64,000 nucleotides of DNA from JBLMYQ01 sp050260055 (GTDB lineage Bacteria > Bacillota > Clostridia > Acetivibrionales > UBA4821). Location of the stretch: NCBI GenBank assembly GCA_050260055.1, contig JBLNBO010000003.1, positions 1 through 64,000 of the forward strand, in the 5' to 3' direction. The position numbers and the translations under genes were made by a program. The notes beneath the pieces are model-generated. The model was not told where the DNA came from, ran no database searches, and saw nothing but the letters and a program-made list of their open reading frames with translations. The stretch's first letter is position 1. Each line of letters opens with the position of its first letter. Positions 31,734 through 40,926 of the stretch are shown here, piece by piece.

Positions 31734-32960
31734 ATGGCAAATGTATTTGATATGTTGGTTGAAAGGGGCTTGGTTCAACAGACAACAAACGAAGAAGAAA
31801 TCAAAAGAATCCTTGGAAATGAAAAGATTACTTTCTATACAGGCTTTGATCCAACAGCAGACAGCCTTCACGTTGGGCACTTTATGGCTCTTACAGTAAT
31901 GTCTCATCTGCAAAAAGCTGGTCATAAGCCTATAGTAATTCTTGGCGGTGGAACCGCAATGGTTGGTGACCCTACAGGAAAAACTGATATGAGAAAAATG
32001 CTTACAAGAGAGCAAATTCAGCATAATACTGAGAACTTCCGCAAGCAGTTTTCGAAATTTCTTGATTTTAATGATGGAAAAGCTTTAATGCTTGATAACT
32101 ATGACTGGCTTGGAAATGTAAAATATATTGATTTCCTAAGGGATATCGGGAAATACTTTTCTGTTAATAAAATGCTGACTTATGAATGTTTTAAAACCAG
32201 ACTGGAAAAGGGATTATCCTTTATCGAATTCAATTATATGCTTATGCAAAGCTATGACTTCCTGCATCTTTTCCAAAAGCACAATTGCGTACTGCAGTTA
32301 GGAGGAGATGATCAGTGGGCGAATATTCTAGGCGGAACCGACCTTATAAGAAGGGTTGAGAGCAAAGAAACCTTTGGTCTCACAATTACTCTTCTTACAA
32401 CCAGCGAAGGAAAGAAAATGGGAAAGACAGAAAGCGGTGCTGTATGGCTAGACCCAGAAAAGACATCGCCATATGATTTCTACCAATACTGGAGAAATGT
32501 TGGAGACAACGATGTTGAAAAATGTCTTTCACTTTTAACAACAATTCCAATGGAGGAAGTAAGAACTCTCTGTGCAAATAAAGATGAGAGGATAAACCAA
32601 GCAAAAAAGGTTCTTGCCTTTGAACTTACAAAGCTTATTCATGGAGAGGAAGAAGCAAAAAAAGCAGAACAAGCTGCCTCTGCACTTTTTGGAGGAACAA
32701 GCAATCTGGCTGAAGCTCCAGGCATTGAAATACCAAAAAGCGAGATTGAAGCCGGAATACCTATTCTCGACCTCATGGTAAAGGCAGACCTCGTACCTTC
32801 CAAGAGTGAAGCAAGAAGGGTTGTCCAGCAAGGAGGAGCTTTTGTAAATGACATCGCCGTAAGCGATGTTGGCTATATTATCAATTCAAAAGATATAAAA
32901 GACGGATTAATACTTCTAAAGAAAGGCAAAAAATCTTTTGCTAAGATCGAAATAAAATAA
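31734..32960 (+). CDS. tyrS: Tyrosyl-tRNA synthetase
   Basis: This 408-residue class I synthetase attaches tyrosine to tRNA-Tyr. It has the HIGH-like HVGHFMAL, the YMLMQSYDFL and GGDDQWANILGG tyrosine-site segments, KMSKS-like KKMGKT, and a C-terminal S4-type RNA-binding domain (SKSEARRVVQQGGAFVND). The ATG at 31734 follows AAGGAAGG; an upstream in-frame start would lie 57 bases earlier, without a ribosome binding site. Confidence 0.98.
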   Translation: MANVFDMLVERGLVQQTTNEEEIKRILGNEKITFYTGFDPTADSLHVGHFMALTVMSHLQKAGHKPIVILGGGTAMVGDPTGKTDMRKMLTREQIQHNTENFRKQFSKFLDFNDGKALMLDNYDWLGNVKYIDFLRDIGKYFSVNKMLTYECFKTRLEKGLSFIEFNYMLMQSYDFLHLFQKHNCVLQLGGDDQWANILGGTDLIRRVESKETFGLTITLLTTSEGKKMGKTESGAVWLDPEKTSPYDFYQYWRNVGDNDVEKCLSLLTTIPMEEVRTLCANKDERINQAKKVLAFELTKLIHGEEEAKKAEQAASALFGGTSNLAEAPGIEIPKSEIEAGIPILDLMVKADLVPSKSEARRVVQQGGAFVNDIAVSDVGYIINSKDIKDGLILLKKGKKSFAKIEIK

Positions 32961-32968
32961 GCAGTTCA

Positions 32969-33007
32969 AACACAAACTGGCAGCATTAAATGCTGCCAGT
33001 TTGTGTT
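32969..33007. terminator. Long perfect hairpin after tyrS
   Basis: Eighteen bases at 32969-32986 (starting AACACAAACTGG) are perfectly complementary to 32990-33007, leaving a 3-base loop. No T-run follows, so termination may be weak, but the stem is unusually long and perfect. Confidence 0.65.
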
Positions 33008-33103
33008 GGTATATTATTATGCTAAGCCGTTTAAGAAGATGAGGGATTATATTTTTCTATAAACGGCAGGGGCACACGCTTTATACTTTGTGTCACACTA
33101 CTT

Positions 33104-33466
33104 TTATGACATTGTAGCTAGATTAAGCGTTTTTATCAGCATTTCTTCATTAAATGGCTTTGTTATAATTGATTTTGCTCCCTGAATTATTGCTTTTTTG
33201 ATGTCATTTTCATTATTTGCAGAGGAAACAACAACTATATTTGCTTGCGAGTCATACTCTTTAATCTCTTGTATAGCTTTAATCCCATCTACCCTAGGCA
33301 TTAAGATATCCATTGTTACAACATCCGGGCTAAGTTCCTTATACTTTTCTAAAGCCTCATTTCCATCTTTAGCTTCGCCCACTACTTCGAATTCATGCTG
33401 CTCAAGAACAATTTTTAAATACTCTCTTATTAATAAAGAATCATCAACAACTAACACTTTTTTCAT
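33104..33466 (-). CDS. Single-domain response regulator (CheY-like)
   Basis: The 120-residue receiver domain has the acidic pocket Asp-Asp (VVDDSLLIR), the phosphorylation Asp in VVTMDILMP, the Thr/Ser switch (VVVSSANN) and the Lys of TKPFN. There is no output domain, so it would act through protein contacts, as CheY does. No histidine kinase or chemotaxis gene is nearby. The start is the ATG at 33466 with an AAGGATGG site; an ATG at 33478 overlaps that site. Confidence 0.92.
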   Translation of the reverse strand: MKKVLVVDDSLLIREYLKIVLEQHEFEVVGEAKDGNEALEKYKELSPDVVTMDILMPRVDGIKAIQEIKEYDSQANIVVVSSANNENDIKKAIIQGAKSIITKPFNEEMLIKTLNLATMS

Positions 33467-33784
33467 AAATAACACCATCCTTTTAAAATTATAAGTAACC
33501 TTGAAAAGTTCTTTATAACAAAATTAAGACTATATTCTTTTAATTGTTTAAAGGGGGAAATCAATTCGAATAGTGTATGAAAATAACTTGAATGAATAAT
33601 GAATAGTTTGTATGTATGTTTTTTTATGAATAGTATAAATGTTTTGTATTTTTTTGCTGATTAAGTCTAATAATGTAATTTATTGTAACATAATGTTATG
33701 TTTTAAAAATACAATTTGTATAAAAAGCTTTTTTTGAGATATGAAATGCATATTTTATTTCATTCAGTATTCATATCCTGCTGT

Positions 33785-33945
33785 TTGCAATTACTTGTCT
33801 TAATGATATATTCACTGCGTATAGTTTCTGATAATTCGATAGGAAACTTTTGATAAAATATAATTACAGCAAAGCTTTGTGAAATTTTCCTATATTATAA
33901 AAATAAAAGCCTGTGAAAGAAAAACTTTCACAGGCTTTTTGTTAT
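33785..33945 (+). ncRNA. Candidate small RNA in the 33.5-33.9 kb intergenic region
   Basis: The 475-bp gap 33467-33941 has no gene. Within it, TTGCAA (33785-33790) and an extended -10, TGATATATT (33804-33812), are 16 bp apart. Downstream, TAGGAAACTTT (33840-33850) can pair with AAATTTTCCTA (33882-33892) with one mismatch, enclosing a CAAAGCTTTG palindrome. A strong terminator follows at 33905-33940. Promoter, structured body and terminator in order suggest a transcript of roughly 125 nt, but the terminator is shared with a convergent gene, so this is a prediction only. Confidence 0.35.
33905..33940. terminator. Bidirectional terminator
   Basis: AAAAGCCTGTGAAAG and CTTTCACAGGCTTTT form a perfect 15-bp stem with a 5-base loop and A/T tails on both sides. 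It ends the convergent gene at 33942-34499 and, on the plus strand, the candidate small RNA. Confidence 0.9.
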
Positions 33946-34499
33946 ACCACTGAACAACTTACTTTTCCGATGGTCACATGCTTTGCTTCCTCGCTGAATG
34001 TCATTATCTCAATTGCTCTGCTGATTACCTTCGCGACATCTCCTTGTTTTGCATCAATAGAGGCATACCATCCAAAAGGTACTACTTGTCCATTGTCAGT
34101 CAACTTCCTATATGCAATTGCTACCGTCTTTTCCTGGTTGATAAATAGTTCTCCTGCAGAAACCTTAGTTCCTAGGTATGTTCTTCTCTTCAAATTACCT
34201 GCAGCTTTGGAAAGCTCTTCAAGGGTTTGAAATCTCTTAATTTTGTAAAACCCATTTTTCCAAGCTTCTTTGGCAATCTGGTCTACAGGAGGCTTCTCAA
34301 TGTGAATTCTTGTTCTGGCATTATTTGCATAAATACAGATACGATCCCCAGGCTCAACCCGTTTGCTTGTACACATTTTTCCTTTCCAAAATACTTCTAC
34401 ATTGCCATTGTACACTCTCCATGAAAGACGCTTGTCTTCGCCTTCCAGTTGGGTCCGTCCTTGGTTTCCGCTTACATTAAATCGATGTTGTTTTCCCAA
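33942..34499 (-). CDS. Hypothetical protein, 185 residues
   Basis: I do not recognise this family. It is basic and looks soluble. The N-terminal half has strands with RLSWRVYNGNVEVFWKGK and VEPGDRICIYANNARTRIHI, a small beta-barrel-like pattern. The second half has a helix (FQTLEELSKAAGNLKRRTYL) and VVPFGWYASIDAKQGDVAKV. The start is TTG, 8 bases after a perfect AGGAGG. The gap from 34500 to 34761 shows nothing that I can support. Confidence 0.72.
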   Translation of the reverse strand: MGKQHRFNVSGNQGRTQLEGEDKRLSWRVYNGNVEVFWKGKMCTSKRVEPGDRICIYANNARTRIHIEKPPVDQIAKEAWKNGFYKIKRFQTLEELSKAAGNLKRRTYLGTKVSAGELFINQEKTVAIAYRKLTDNGQVVPFGWYASIDAKQGDVAKVISRAIEIMTFSEEAKHVTIGKVSCSVV

Positions 34500-34761
34500 A
34501 AATTCTACCTCCTATCTTTATTACGTCCTTTGAGCGTTGCCAATCATTCTTCTTTGGCCATCTCTCGCCTCCAATCAATCTCAAATCCCGATATAGAAAT
34601 TCTCTAATCTAAGAACAATAAAATATATAACCCGGAATTCCGGTTACACATCCTTACCGCCACAAAAAAGGCACTGTTACAAAAAAAGTATTTATATATA
34701 CATGTCATTTTATAATATTCTTACAGCTGTGTCCAGGCAAATAAATCTATATTGAGATTTC

Positions 34762-35934
34762 TTAAAGTACTGCTGCTCCAGTTCTTCTTGCCTCATTCGC
34801 TACAGCCTTTGCAATTATCTTGGGCAAATCAGGGTAAAAAATATCCGGAATAATATAAGACTCGCTTAGTTTATCCTCTGTCATGCAGCCTGACAGAGCC
34901 TCTGCAGCAGCAATTTTCATCTCGTAGTTAATCTCTCTTGCACGAACATCCAAGGCACCTCTGAATAATCCCGGGAAAACAAGAGCATTATTGATTTGAT
35001 TATTGAAGTCAGACCTTCCTGTACCGGTTATTCTTGCCCCTCCTCTTTCAGCTTCACTGGGATAAATCTCCGGTTCCGGGTTTGCAAGCGCAAACACAAC
35101 TGCGTCTTTATTCATTGTACTTACAGCCTCGGCATTCAATACTCCGCCTGAAGATAATCCAATAAATATGTCTGCCCCTACAATAACGTCCTTTAATTTC
35201 CCGATCTTTTTATTAAGATTTGTTACTTTTGAGATGCTTTCTTTTTCAGTATTAAGATTTCCTCTTCCTTCATATATTGCTCCACAGGTATCACAAAGAA
35301 CTATATCCTTAAAACCTGCACGCAAAAGAATTTTTGCAGTTGCTATAGCTGCTGCCCCTGCTCCATTAATTACTATTGAGACAGCTTCTTTTTTCTTTCC
35401 AATAATCTTTAAAGAGTTCATTAGTGCCGCTAATATAACAATCGCCGTCCCATGCTGGTCATCATGAAAGACAGGTATATCAAGCTGTTCCTTTAATCTT
35501 CTTTCAATTTCAAAGCAACGCGGAGCAGAAATATCCTCAAGATTTATTCCTCCAAAAGAAGGAGCCATATTCACAATTGTTTGAATAATTTCATCAGAAT
35601 CTTTAGTCCCAAGGCAAATAGGAATTGCATCTATATCTGCAAAATTTTTAAACAATACTGCTTTCCCTTCCATTACAGGCAAACCAGCTTCAGGTCCTAT
35701 GTCTCCCAATCCCAGCACTGCAGTACCATCAGTTACAATTGCCACCGTGTTCCATTTCCTGGTATAATCATAAACTTTGTTTTTATCTCCGGCAATTTCT
35801 CTGCAGGGCTCCGCAACGCCCGGAGTATAGGCAATAGAAATATCCTCTACCGTTTCCATGGGAACTCTTGAAACAATCTCAATTTTTCCCTGCCACTTCT
35901 TATGCTTCTCAAGTGATTCCTTGTGTATGTCCAT
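34762..35934 (-). CDS. Malic enzyme, oxaloacetate-decarboxylating
   Basis: The 390-residue enzyme converts malate to pyruvate and CO2 with reduction of NAD(P). It has IAYTPGVAEPCREI, the VTDGTAVLGLGDIGPEAGLPVMEGK block, the metal site in VFHDDQHGTAIV and the cofactor loop INGAGAAAIATAK. It is the short bacterial form, without a phosphotransacetylase-like extension. It stands alone. Confidence 0.95.
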   Translation of the reverse strand: MDIHKESLEKHKKWQGKIEIVSRVPMETVEDISIAYTPGVAEPCREIAGDKNKVYDYTRKWNTVAIVTDGTAVLGLGDIGPEAGLPVMEGKAVLFKNFADIDAIPICLGTKDSDEIIQTIVNMAPSFGGINLEDISAPRCFEIERRLKEQLDIPVFHDDQHGTAIVILAALMNSLKIIGKKKEAVSIVINGAGAAAIATAKILLRAGFKDIVLCDTCGAIYEGRGNLNTEKESISKVTNLNKKIGKLKDVIVGADIFIGLSSGGVLNAEAVSTMNKDAVVFALANPEPEIYPSEAERGGARITGTGRSDFNNQINNALVFPGLFRGALDVRAREINYEMKIAAAEALSGCMTEDKLSESYIIPDIFYPDLPKIIAKAVANEARRTGAAVL

Positions 35935-36077
35935 TTATACTCCTCTATCCTTTCTCTTTCTTTAGTATTGCCAGTTAAATAACAACTAACCCTTTTTGAT
36001 TATAACATATTGGAAAAAGTGCTGCGGTGATTTACAATTAATATATGAAAAAATATTAACCCGAAAGCGGTGATAAA

Positions 36078-36626
36078 ATGACAGTAGTAATATCGGTAAT
36101 ACTGATTTTAATCTTCATCTATGCAATACTTACTTATAATGCTATGGTTAAAGCAAAAAATATTTTTAAAGAAGCTTGGAGTGGAATAGACGTTCAACTT
36201 AAAAGGAGGTTTGATCTTGTACCTAATCTGGTCGAAGTAGTTAAAGGTTACACTTCTCATGAGAAACAAGTCTTAGAAAACATAACTGCAGCAAGAAGCC
36301 AAAACACCTCTTTGCAAAACATAAATGAAGTTTCTCAATCAGAGAATCAAATTACAGATTCCATAAAAAGATTATTTGCGGTCGCAGAAGCCTATCCAGA
36401 CCTTAAAGCAAGTGAAAATTTTATGAATCTTCATAAGAGCCTCGTGACAATCGAAGATGAACTTCAAATGGCACGGAGATATTATAATGGAACAGTAAGA
36501 GATTTTAATACAAAGGTTGAGACTTTCCCTAGCAATCTTATAGCAGCAATTTTCAAATTTTCTACTCAACCATTCTTCGAAATAGAATTAGCCACTCAAA
36601 GAAATGCACCGGAGGTTAAAATATGA
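36078..36626 (+). CDS. lemA: LemA family membrane protein
   Basis: The 182-residue protein has one N-terminal membrane helix (VVISVILILIFIYAILTYNAMV) and the LemA helical domain: the conserved KEAWSGIDVQLKRRFDLVPNL signature, LENITAARS, AEAYPDLKASENFMNL and RRYYNGTVRDFN. Its function is not established; it commonly lies next to a DUF2207 protein. It overlaps the next gene by 4 bp (ATGA). Confidence 0.95.
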   Translation: MTVVISVILILIFIYAILTYNAMVKAKNIFKEAWSGIDVQLKRRFDLVPNLVEVVKGYTSHEKQVLENITAARSQNTSLQNINEVSQSENQITDSIKRLFAVAEAYPDLKASENFMNLHKSLVTIEDELQMARRYYNGTVRDFNTKVETFPSNLIAAIFKFSTQPFFEIELATQRNAPEVKI

Positions 36627-38566
36627 AAAAGATAATATCAAAATCTTCCCTTTTTTCATTTATTACTTTAGCTCTTATCTTAACCTTTTTATGCGGAACT
36701 GCTTTCTGCTGGGCAGAAGCTTCACCTGGTGAAAGAATTCTTTCTTATGACAGCAATATAGTAATTAATCCAGATTCATCTTTAATTGTAACCGAAAATA
36801 TAAAGGTCAAGAGTGAAGGCATAAATATTAAGACAGGAATATACCGTGATTTCCCTACCAAATATACCGGCAAAAGCGGCAAACAATATAGAGTTGGTTT
36901 TGAAGTTTTATCTGTAAAAAGAAATGGCGAAAATCAGAATTACCAGATAGAAAATCTCTCAAATGGCAAAAGAGTTTATATGAGGGATAAAGGTATTCTT
37001 ATTCCCCCTGGTGAATATACCTTTACTTTGCAGTACAAAACCACAAAGCAACTCGGCTTCTTCAAAAACCATGATGAACTTTATTATAATATTACCGGCA
37101 ACGGCTGGGCTTTCCCAATAGATCAAGCATCTGCCACTATACTTCTGCCATCACCAGTACCTTCTTCTGATATAAAAATCAGCGGGTTTACCGGTTATAA
37201 AGATTCAGAGGGAAAAGACTTCAATTATGCAATTAAAGAAGACCAACAAGTTGTTTTTCAAACTACCAGAGGTCTGGCAAAATCCGAAGGGCTTACAATC
37301 GTTGTTGGATGGCCAAAAGGGTTGGTGACTCCGCCACCGAAAGAAAAAGAATCTTATAATTATATAGCCTATATATCTTTAGGAGTAATAATAACTTTAT
37401 TGTATTTTATTCTTGCGTGGAATAAGGTAGGAAAGGACCCAAAAAAAGGAACCATAATCCCTCTCTATTATCCACCGGAAGGCTTTTCTCCGCCTGCATT
37501 GAGATATATAAGCAGAATGGGCTTTGATGCAAAAGCATTTTCTTCATCAATTATTAATATGGCTGTAAGCGGCTTTTTAAATATTAAAGAAGAGAGTTCA
37601 GGCCTTTTAGGAGGAAAAACCTTTTCTATTATTCGAACCGGCAAAGACCGTTCTGTTCTTTCCCCCGAGGAAGGCTTAATAGCAGATGAGCTTCTTGGCC
37701 ATCAAGATAGCTTTGATTTTGAACAGACCAATTACAGCCAGGTCAGCTCTGCAACCAACAGCTTGAGCTTATATTTAAGTAAAAACTATAAGAAAAAATA
37801 CTTTAACACCAACTATGGATACTTCTCCATCGGCTTACTTCTTTCAGTCGTAGGTTATTTGTCAGCAATGTTGAGCCTTGGAGCAGATGCTCTTGCCTTG
37901 GTAGGTTTTATTTCGATGTGGCTTACCATATGGAGCATAGGCGTGTCTGTTTTATTATCTCTTTTAATAAAAAGCTGGAAAATGGCAGCCTCACACTCAA
38001 AAGGAAGTCTGCCAAGAGCATTATTTTTAACCGTATTTTCTATACCATTTGTAATTGGAGAGATTATAGGGCTAGCTATACTAGCCTTTTCAAAATTCCC
38101 TCTATTTTTAGGTTTCCTAATACTATTTTCGTTAAATATTCTGTTCTGGCATTTATTAAAAGCTCCTACTGCAGAAGGAAGAAGCCTTTTAGACAAAATC
38201 GAAGGTTTCAAAATGTATTTATCTTATGCTGAAAAGGACGAATTGAATTATTCCGCGCCAGTTGATATGACTCCTGAAACATTTGAAAAATATTTGCCTT
38301 TTGCTCTTGCTCTTGATGTTGAAAACCAATGGTCAGAAAAGTTTGCTGCAGCACTTGCAAGCTCTTCAGTAGAACCCGATTACCACCCTGTATGGTATAC
38401 CGGAGCAGCTTGGAATATTCATGATATGTCAGGCTTCACATCTTCAATCGGAAATGGATTTTCCTCTGCAATTTCTTCATCATCTACTGCACCTGGCTCA
38501 AGCAGCGGTTTTTCCGGCGGCAGTTCCGGCGGCGGCGGCGGTGGCGGCGGTGGAGGCGGCTGTTAA
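36623..38566 (+). CDS. DUF2207 domain membrane protein with Gly-rich C terminus
   Basis: The 647-residue protein has a signal peptide (ITLALILTFLCGTAFCWA), an extracellular beta-rich DUF2207 domain (about residues 35-235, including GIKTGIYRDFPTKY-like residues), a membrane helix near 250 (YIAYISLGVIITLLYFILAW), then a cytoplasmic stretch and further membrane helices at about 395-510. The C-terminal tail is a Ser/Gly run ending in many glycines and a final Cys. It is co-translated with LemA, a frequent pairing. Confidence 0.92.
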   Translation: MKKIISKSSLFSFITLALILTFLCGTAFCWAEASPGERILSYDSNIVINPDSSLIVTENIKVKSEGINIKTGIYRDFPTKYTGKSGKQYRVGFEVLSVKRNGENQNYQIENLSNGKRVYMRDKGILIPPGEYTFTLQYKTTKQLGFFKNHDELYYNITGNGWAFPIDQASATILLPSPVPSSDIKISGFTGYKDSEGKDFNYAIKEDQQVVFQTTRGLAKSEGLTIVVGWPKGLVTPPPKEKESYNYIAYISLGVIITLLYFILAWNKVGKDPKKGTIIPLYYPPEGFSPPALRYISRMGFDAKAFSSSIINMAVSGFLNIKEESSGLLGGKTFSIIRTGKDRSVLSPEEGLIADELLGHQDSFDFEQTNYSQVSSATNSLSLYLSKNYKKKYFNTNYGYFSIGLLLSVVGYLSAMLSLGADALALVGFISMWLTIWSIGVSVLLSLLIKSWKMAASHSKGSLPRALFLTVFSIPFVIGEIIGLAILAFSKFPLFLGFLILFSLNILFWHLLKAPTAEGRSLLDKIEGFKMYLSYAEKDELNYSAPVDMTPETFEKYLPFALALDVENQWSEKFAAALASSSVEPDYHPVWYTGAAWNIHDMSGFTSSIGNGFSSAISSSSTAPGSSSGFSGGSSGGGGGGGGGGGC

Positions 38567-38589
38567 AATATTAGTAGAATTTCGTACAA

Positions 38590-38622
38590 AAAAAAGAAGT
38601 TGGTTTCCCAACTTCTTTTTTT
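38590..38622. terminator. Terminator after the lemA operon
   Basis: AAAAGAAGTTGG and CCAACTTCTTTT enclose a short loop, with A-run before and T-run after. Confidence 0.9.
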
Positions 38623-39424
38623 GCAGGCTTCCTCGGCTCTTAGCAGCTAATTGACCACAATGCTTTCGCACCATGCATTTTTGGCCTCACAGGGGTGGCG
38701 ATCGATCTAGCGCTAACAAATTGCGCGCTGTTTGCCCTCAAGGCGATTTTTTGCTGCATCCGTAATCCGCAGGAAGCCAATATTCAGTAATCCGGGATTG
38801 GCACGAATCGGAATCTTCGCATTTGTCTCCTCTCCCTTTATTTTTTTTAACGTCCTCGCAGCGTTGCTTTCTTCTACCGCCTAGCTTTTGCAAAAGATCG
38901 TGCTAAAGCGCATGCAAGCTTGCTGCTTTTTTTATTTGCCCAACCTAAGAACCTGGTTGGGGCAAACACCACATACTTTGCGGCAATATGTTCGGCCCCC
39001 TTCGAATTTTTTCCGGCTTGTGTCCCCCAAAAAACGGGAGCAATTCAGGCTTTATAAAATATTTTTTTCGGGGAAGGCATCTTCGCTAAGTATCAGGTAT
39101 TCTTATTTTCCTCATCGGCACACGTCCTTTCCGGTACATTCGCCGGCGGCATCCAGGGCTATAAGATTAAAATAATCGATAAGTTGGTTTTGCGGCCAAC
39201 AATCATATAGCTTTCCTCCTTTCAACGTCTGTTTCTTGAATAACTCAATCAACCCACCTTTCCTTTTATTTTTTTTTAGCATTACTGCCTTTCATTTTAC
39301 CAATAATGGTATCTTCTGTCAATATCTTTTATTTCGCTAATGATACTAGGTTTAAAGAATATTATACTTTCTTGTTCTCGCAACTTAGTAATGGGGGTAT
39401 TATTCTTCAAATTATTAATATGCA
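38623..39424. other. GC-richer region with no intact gene
   Basis: About 600 bases here (38623-39230) are clearly richer in G+C than the surrounding DNA. No full gene fits. On the minus strand an open frame without a start codon (38713-38880) reads TLKKIKGEETNAKIPIRAN, PGLLNIGFLRITDAAKNRL and EGKQRAIC. Two strong ribosome binding sites (GAAAGGAGG near 39215; GGGAGAGGAG near 38830) precede only 12-15-codon frames. Hairpins such as GCCCAACC/GGTTGGGC (38938-38964) are present. It looks like a decayed, possibly transferred segment or an unrecognised structured RNA. Confidence 0.5.
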
Positions 39425-39480
39425 AAAAAGTGCCCCCTCAAATATCAGATTGTCTTCTAACATCTGGGGTGCACTTTAAA
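39425..39480 (-). terminator. Terminator of the zinc-ribbon gene
   Basis: On the minus strand AAGTGCACCCC pairs with GGGGGCACTT across a long partly paired loop and is followed by TTTTTT. Confidence 0.7.
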
Positions 39481-39506
39481 ATTAAATATCCTTTATTATT
39501 CTATCT

Positions 39507-39971
39507 TTATTTAAGTTTTTCTCCACAAGAGCCGCAGAATCCAGCATCAGCAGCCAAATCCGCACTGCATTTCGGACATTTTGGAGCTTCTGCAACAGGC
39601 GCTTCTACAACTTCCTGTTTTGCGCCGCATTTATTACAGAATTGTACTTCTTTTTCAAGTTCTGCACCACATGCAGAACAAATCTTTACACTTTTTACTT
39701 CAAGTATTTTAGCTTTCAATTCTTTGATTGTATTAAGACGTTCTGTGATTTCACTAAATGCATCTCTAAAATCCTCAAGTGAAATTTCGGTTCCTGCAAT
39801 TGAACTGTCATATACTTTCTTGCCGATTTGTAGGTAAACCTTTTCGATTTTATCTTCTTCAGAACCAATGGACATATTAATTTTTGTGATTTCAACCATT
39901 TCTCCTGATTTTTTTGCAGCTGTTTGAGCAGCACCGCTAATTGTTTTTCCCAAATTTTCTAAGAACGACAT
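39507..39971 (-). CDS. Double zinc-ribbon protein
   Basis: The 154-residue protein has a helical N-terminal half (FLENLGKTISGAAQTAAKKS, then a coiled segment with VYLQIGKKVYD and ERLNTIKELKAKILE) and two C-terminal CxxC...CxxC zinc ribbons (CSACGAELEKEVQFCNKCG and CPKCSADLAADAGFCGSCG). Such proteins occur widely in Clostridia; the function is unknown. It lies 29 bp downstream of a small membrane protein gene and may be co-transcribed with it. Confidence 0.85.
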   Translation of the reverse strand: MSFLENLGKTISGAAQTAAKKSGEMVEITKINMSIGSEEDKIEKVYLQIGKKVYDSSIAGTEISLEDFRDAFSEITERLNTIKELKAKILEVKSVKICSACGAELEKEVQFCNKCGAKQEVVEAPVAEAPKCPKCSADLAADAGFCGSCGEKLK

Positions 39972-40000
39972 TTCCCTACCTCCTGAAATTTTAATATTAA

Positions 40001-40393
40001 TTATTGTTGTATTCCATTTCCATTCAATGAATGTCTTTTAAATACAAGATATCCTAAATAGCCAAAGATTAAACCCGCAATAAGAGAGCCAAAGTAAGCA
40101 CTCAAGTATCTTAAGTGCATAATTATTTCCAATAGCTGAAGACCTGCATAAACAAAGAAACCAATATAAAGAACCTGTTCATGCCTATTTGCGTAAGCAA
40201 GCAGTAATCCTAATATAAAACACCAATACGCTAAACTTGATACCAAGGAACCTAAACTAATGAAAGCCGATACTACTAACAGACCTACTCCTCCAAAAAC
40301 CAACGCCATGTCAATAGGTAAAACGATTTTGAAAAAAGGATGATTGCTGAAAAATGCTTTTAATTCAGCGCTAATATTTTCGTATGTATTCAA
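40001..40393 (-). CDS. Small membrane protein with about four helices
   Basis: The 130-residue protein has hydrophobic segments at about residues 24-46 (KIVLPIDMALVFGGVGLLVV), 50-72, 77-95 and 103-123. I do not recognise the family. I prefer the TTG at 40393, with AGGGAG 7-8 bases upstream. An ATG 48 bases further upstream has no ribosome binding site. Confidence 0.7.
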   Translation of the reverse strand: MNTYENISAELKAFFSNHPFFKIVLPIDMALVFGGVGLLVVSAFISLGSLVSSLAYWCFILGLLLAYANRHEQVLYIGFFVYAGLQLLEIIMHLRYLSAYFGSLIAGLIFGYLGYLVFKRHSLNGNGIQQ

Positions 40394-40643
40394 AATAACC
40401 GCTCCCTTCAATGAATTATTTGCAAAATAATAATATAACAATTTTTTTACTCTGTAAATAACCTACAATATAAACAAAATATTTACAAAATTAATTTATT
40501 AATATCATTTAGTTTTTATTCTCTTTCCTAGCAACCTTTTATATTTTATAAAACTCTAATAGTAGCTTGAATAACTAGCTCGGCTTTGATAAACTGTTAA
40601 TAAATAGTAATATTATATAATTCTAATATTTGGAGGAATATTA

Positions 40644-40889
40644 ATGGAAAAAAGCATTTTTGAAAAAAATAATAAAATTATTATTGATGATAAGGAATAT
40701 GCTATTGAAAAGGACACCCTTACCGGTTCTGAACTTAGGAGTATGGCTAATCTGGATTCTTCAGCCGAACTATGGCAATCAATACCTGGTGCAAGTAATG
40801 ATAAATTCATAGAATCCTTTGATATTTTAAAAATTAAAGATGATATGAAATTTATTTCACTAAAGAAAACTATTGGACCTGCTAAATAA
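40644..40889 (+). CDS. Ubiquitin-like (multiubiquitin-family) protein, single domain
   Basis: The 81-residue protein matches one repeat of the bacterial multiubiquitin domain, a beta-grasp fold: KIIIDDKEYAIEKDTLTGSEL (first hairpin and helix start), ELWQSIPGASNDKFIES, and the closing FDILKIKDDMKFISLKKTI. These proteins normally occur with E1-, E2- or JAB-like genes in bacterial ubiquitin-like systems; none is in this window. The C terminus ends GPAK rather than a clean di-Gly. It starts with ATG after GGAGG. It is alone, with its own terminator. Confidence 0.8.
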   Translation: MEKSIFEKNNKIIIDDKEYAIEKDTLTGSELRSMANLDSSAELWQSIPGASNDKFIESFDILKIKDDMKFISLKKTIGPAK

Positions 40890-40897
40890 TATAGAGA

Positions 40898-40926
40898 AAG
40901 CACCTGCTTCTAATCGGTGCTTTTTT
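40898..40926 (+). terminator. Terminator of the ubiquitin-like gene
   Basis: AAGCACC and GGTGCTT pair across an 11-base loop and are followed by TTTTTT. The T-run overlaps the stop codon of the convergent DUF951 gene. Confidence 0.75.

Noticed and set aside
39340..39837. 165-residue plus-strand frame
   Set aside because: It is the complement of the zinc-ribbon gene; Ser/Cys-rich composition is a shadow effect.
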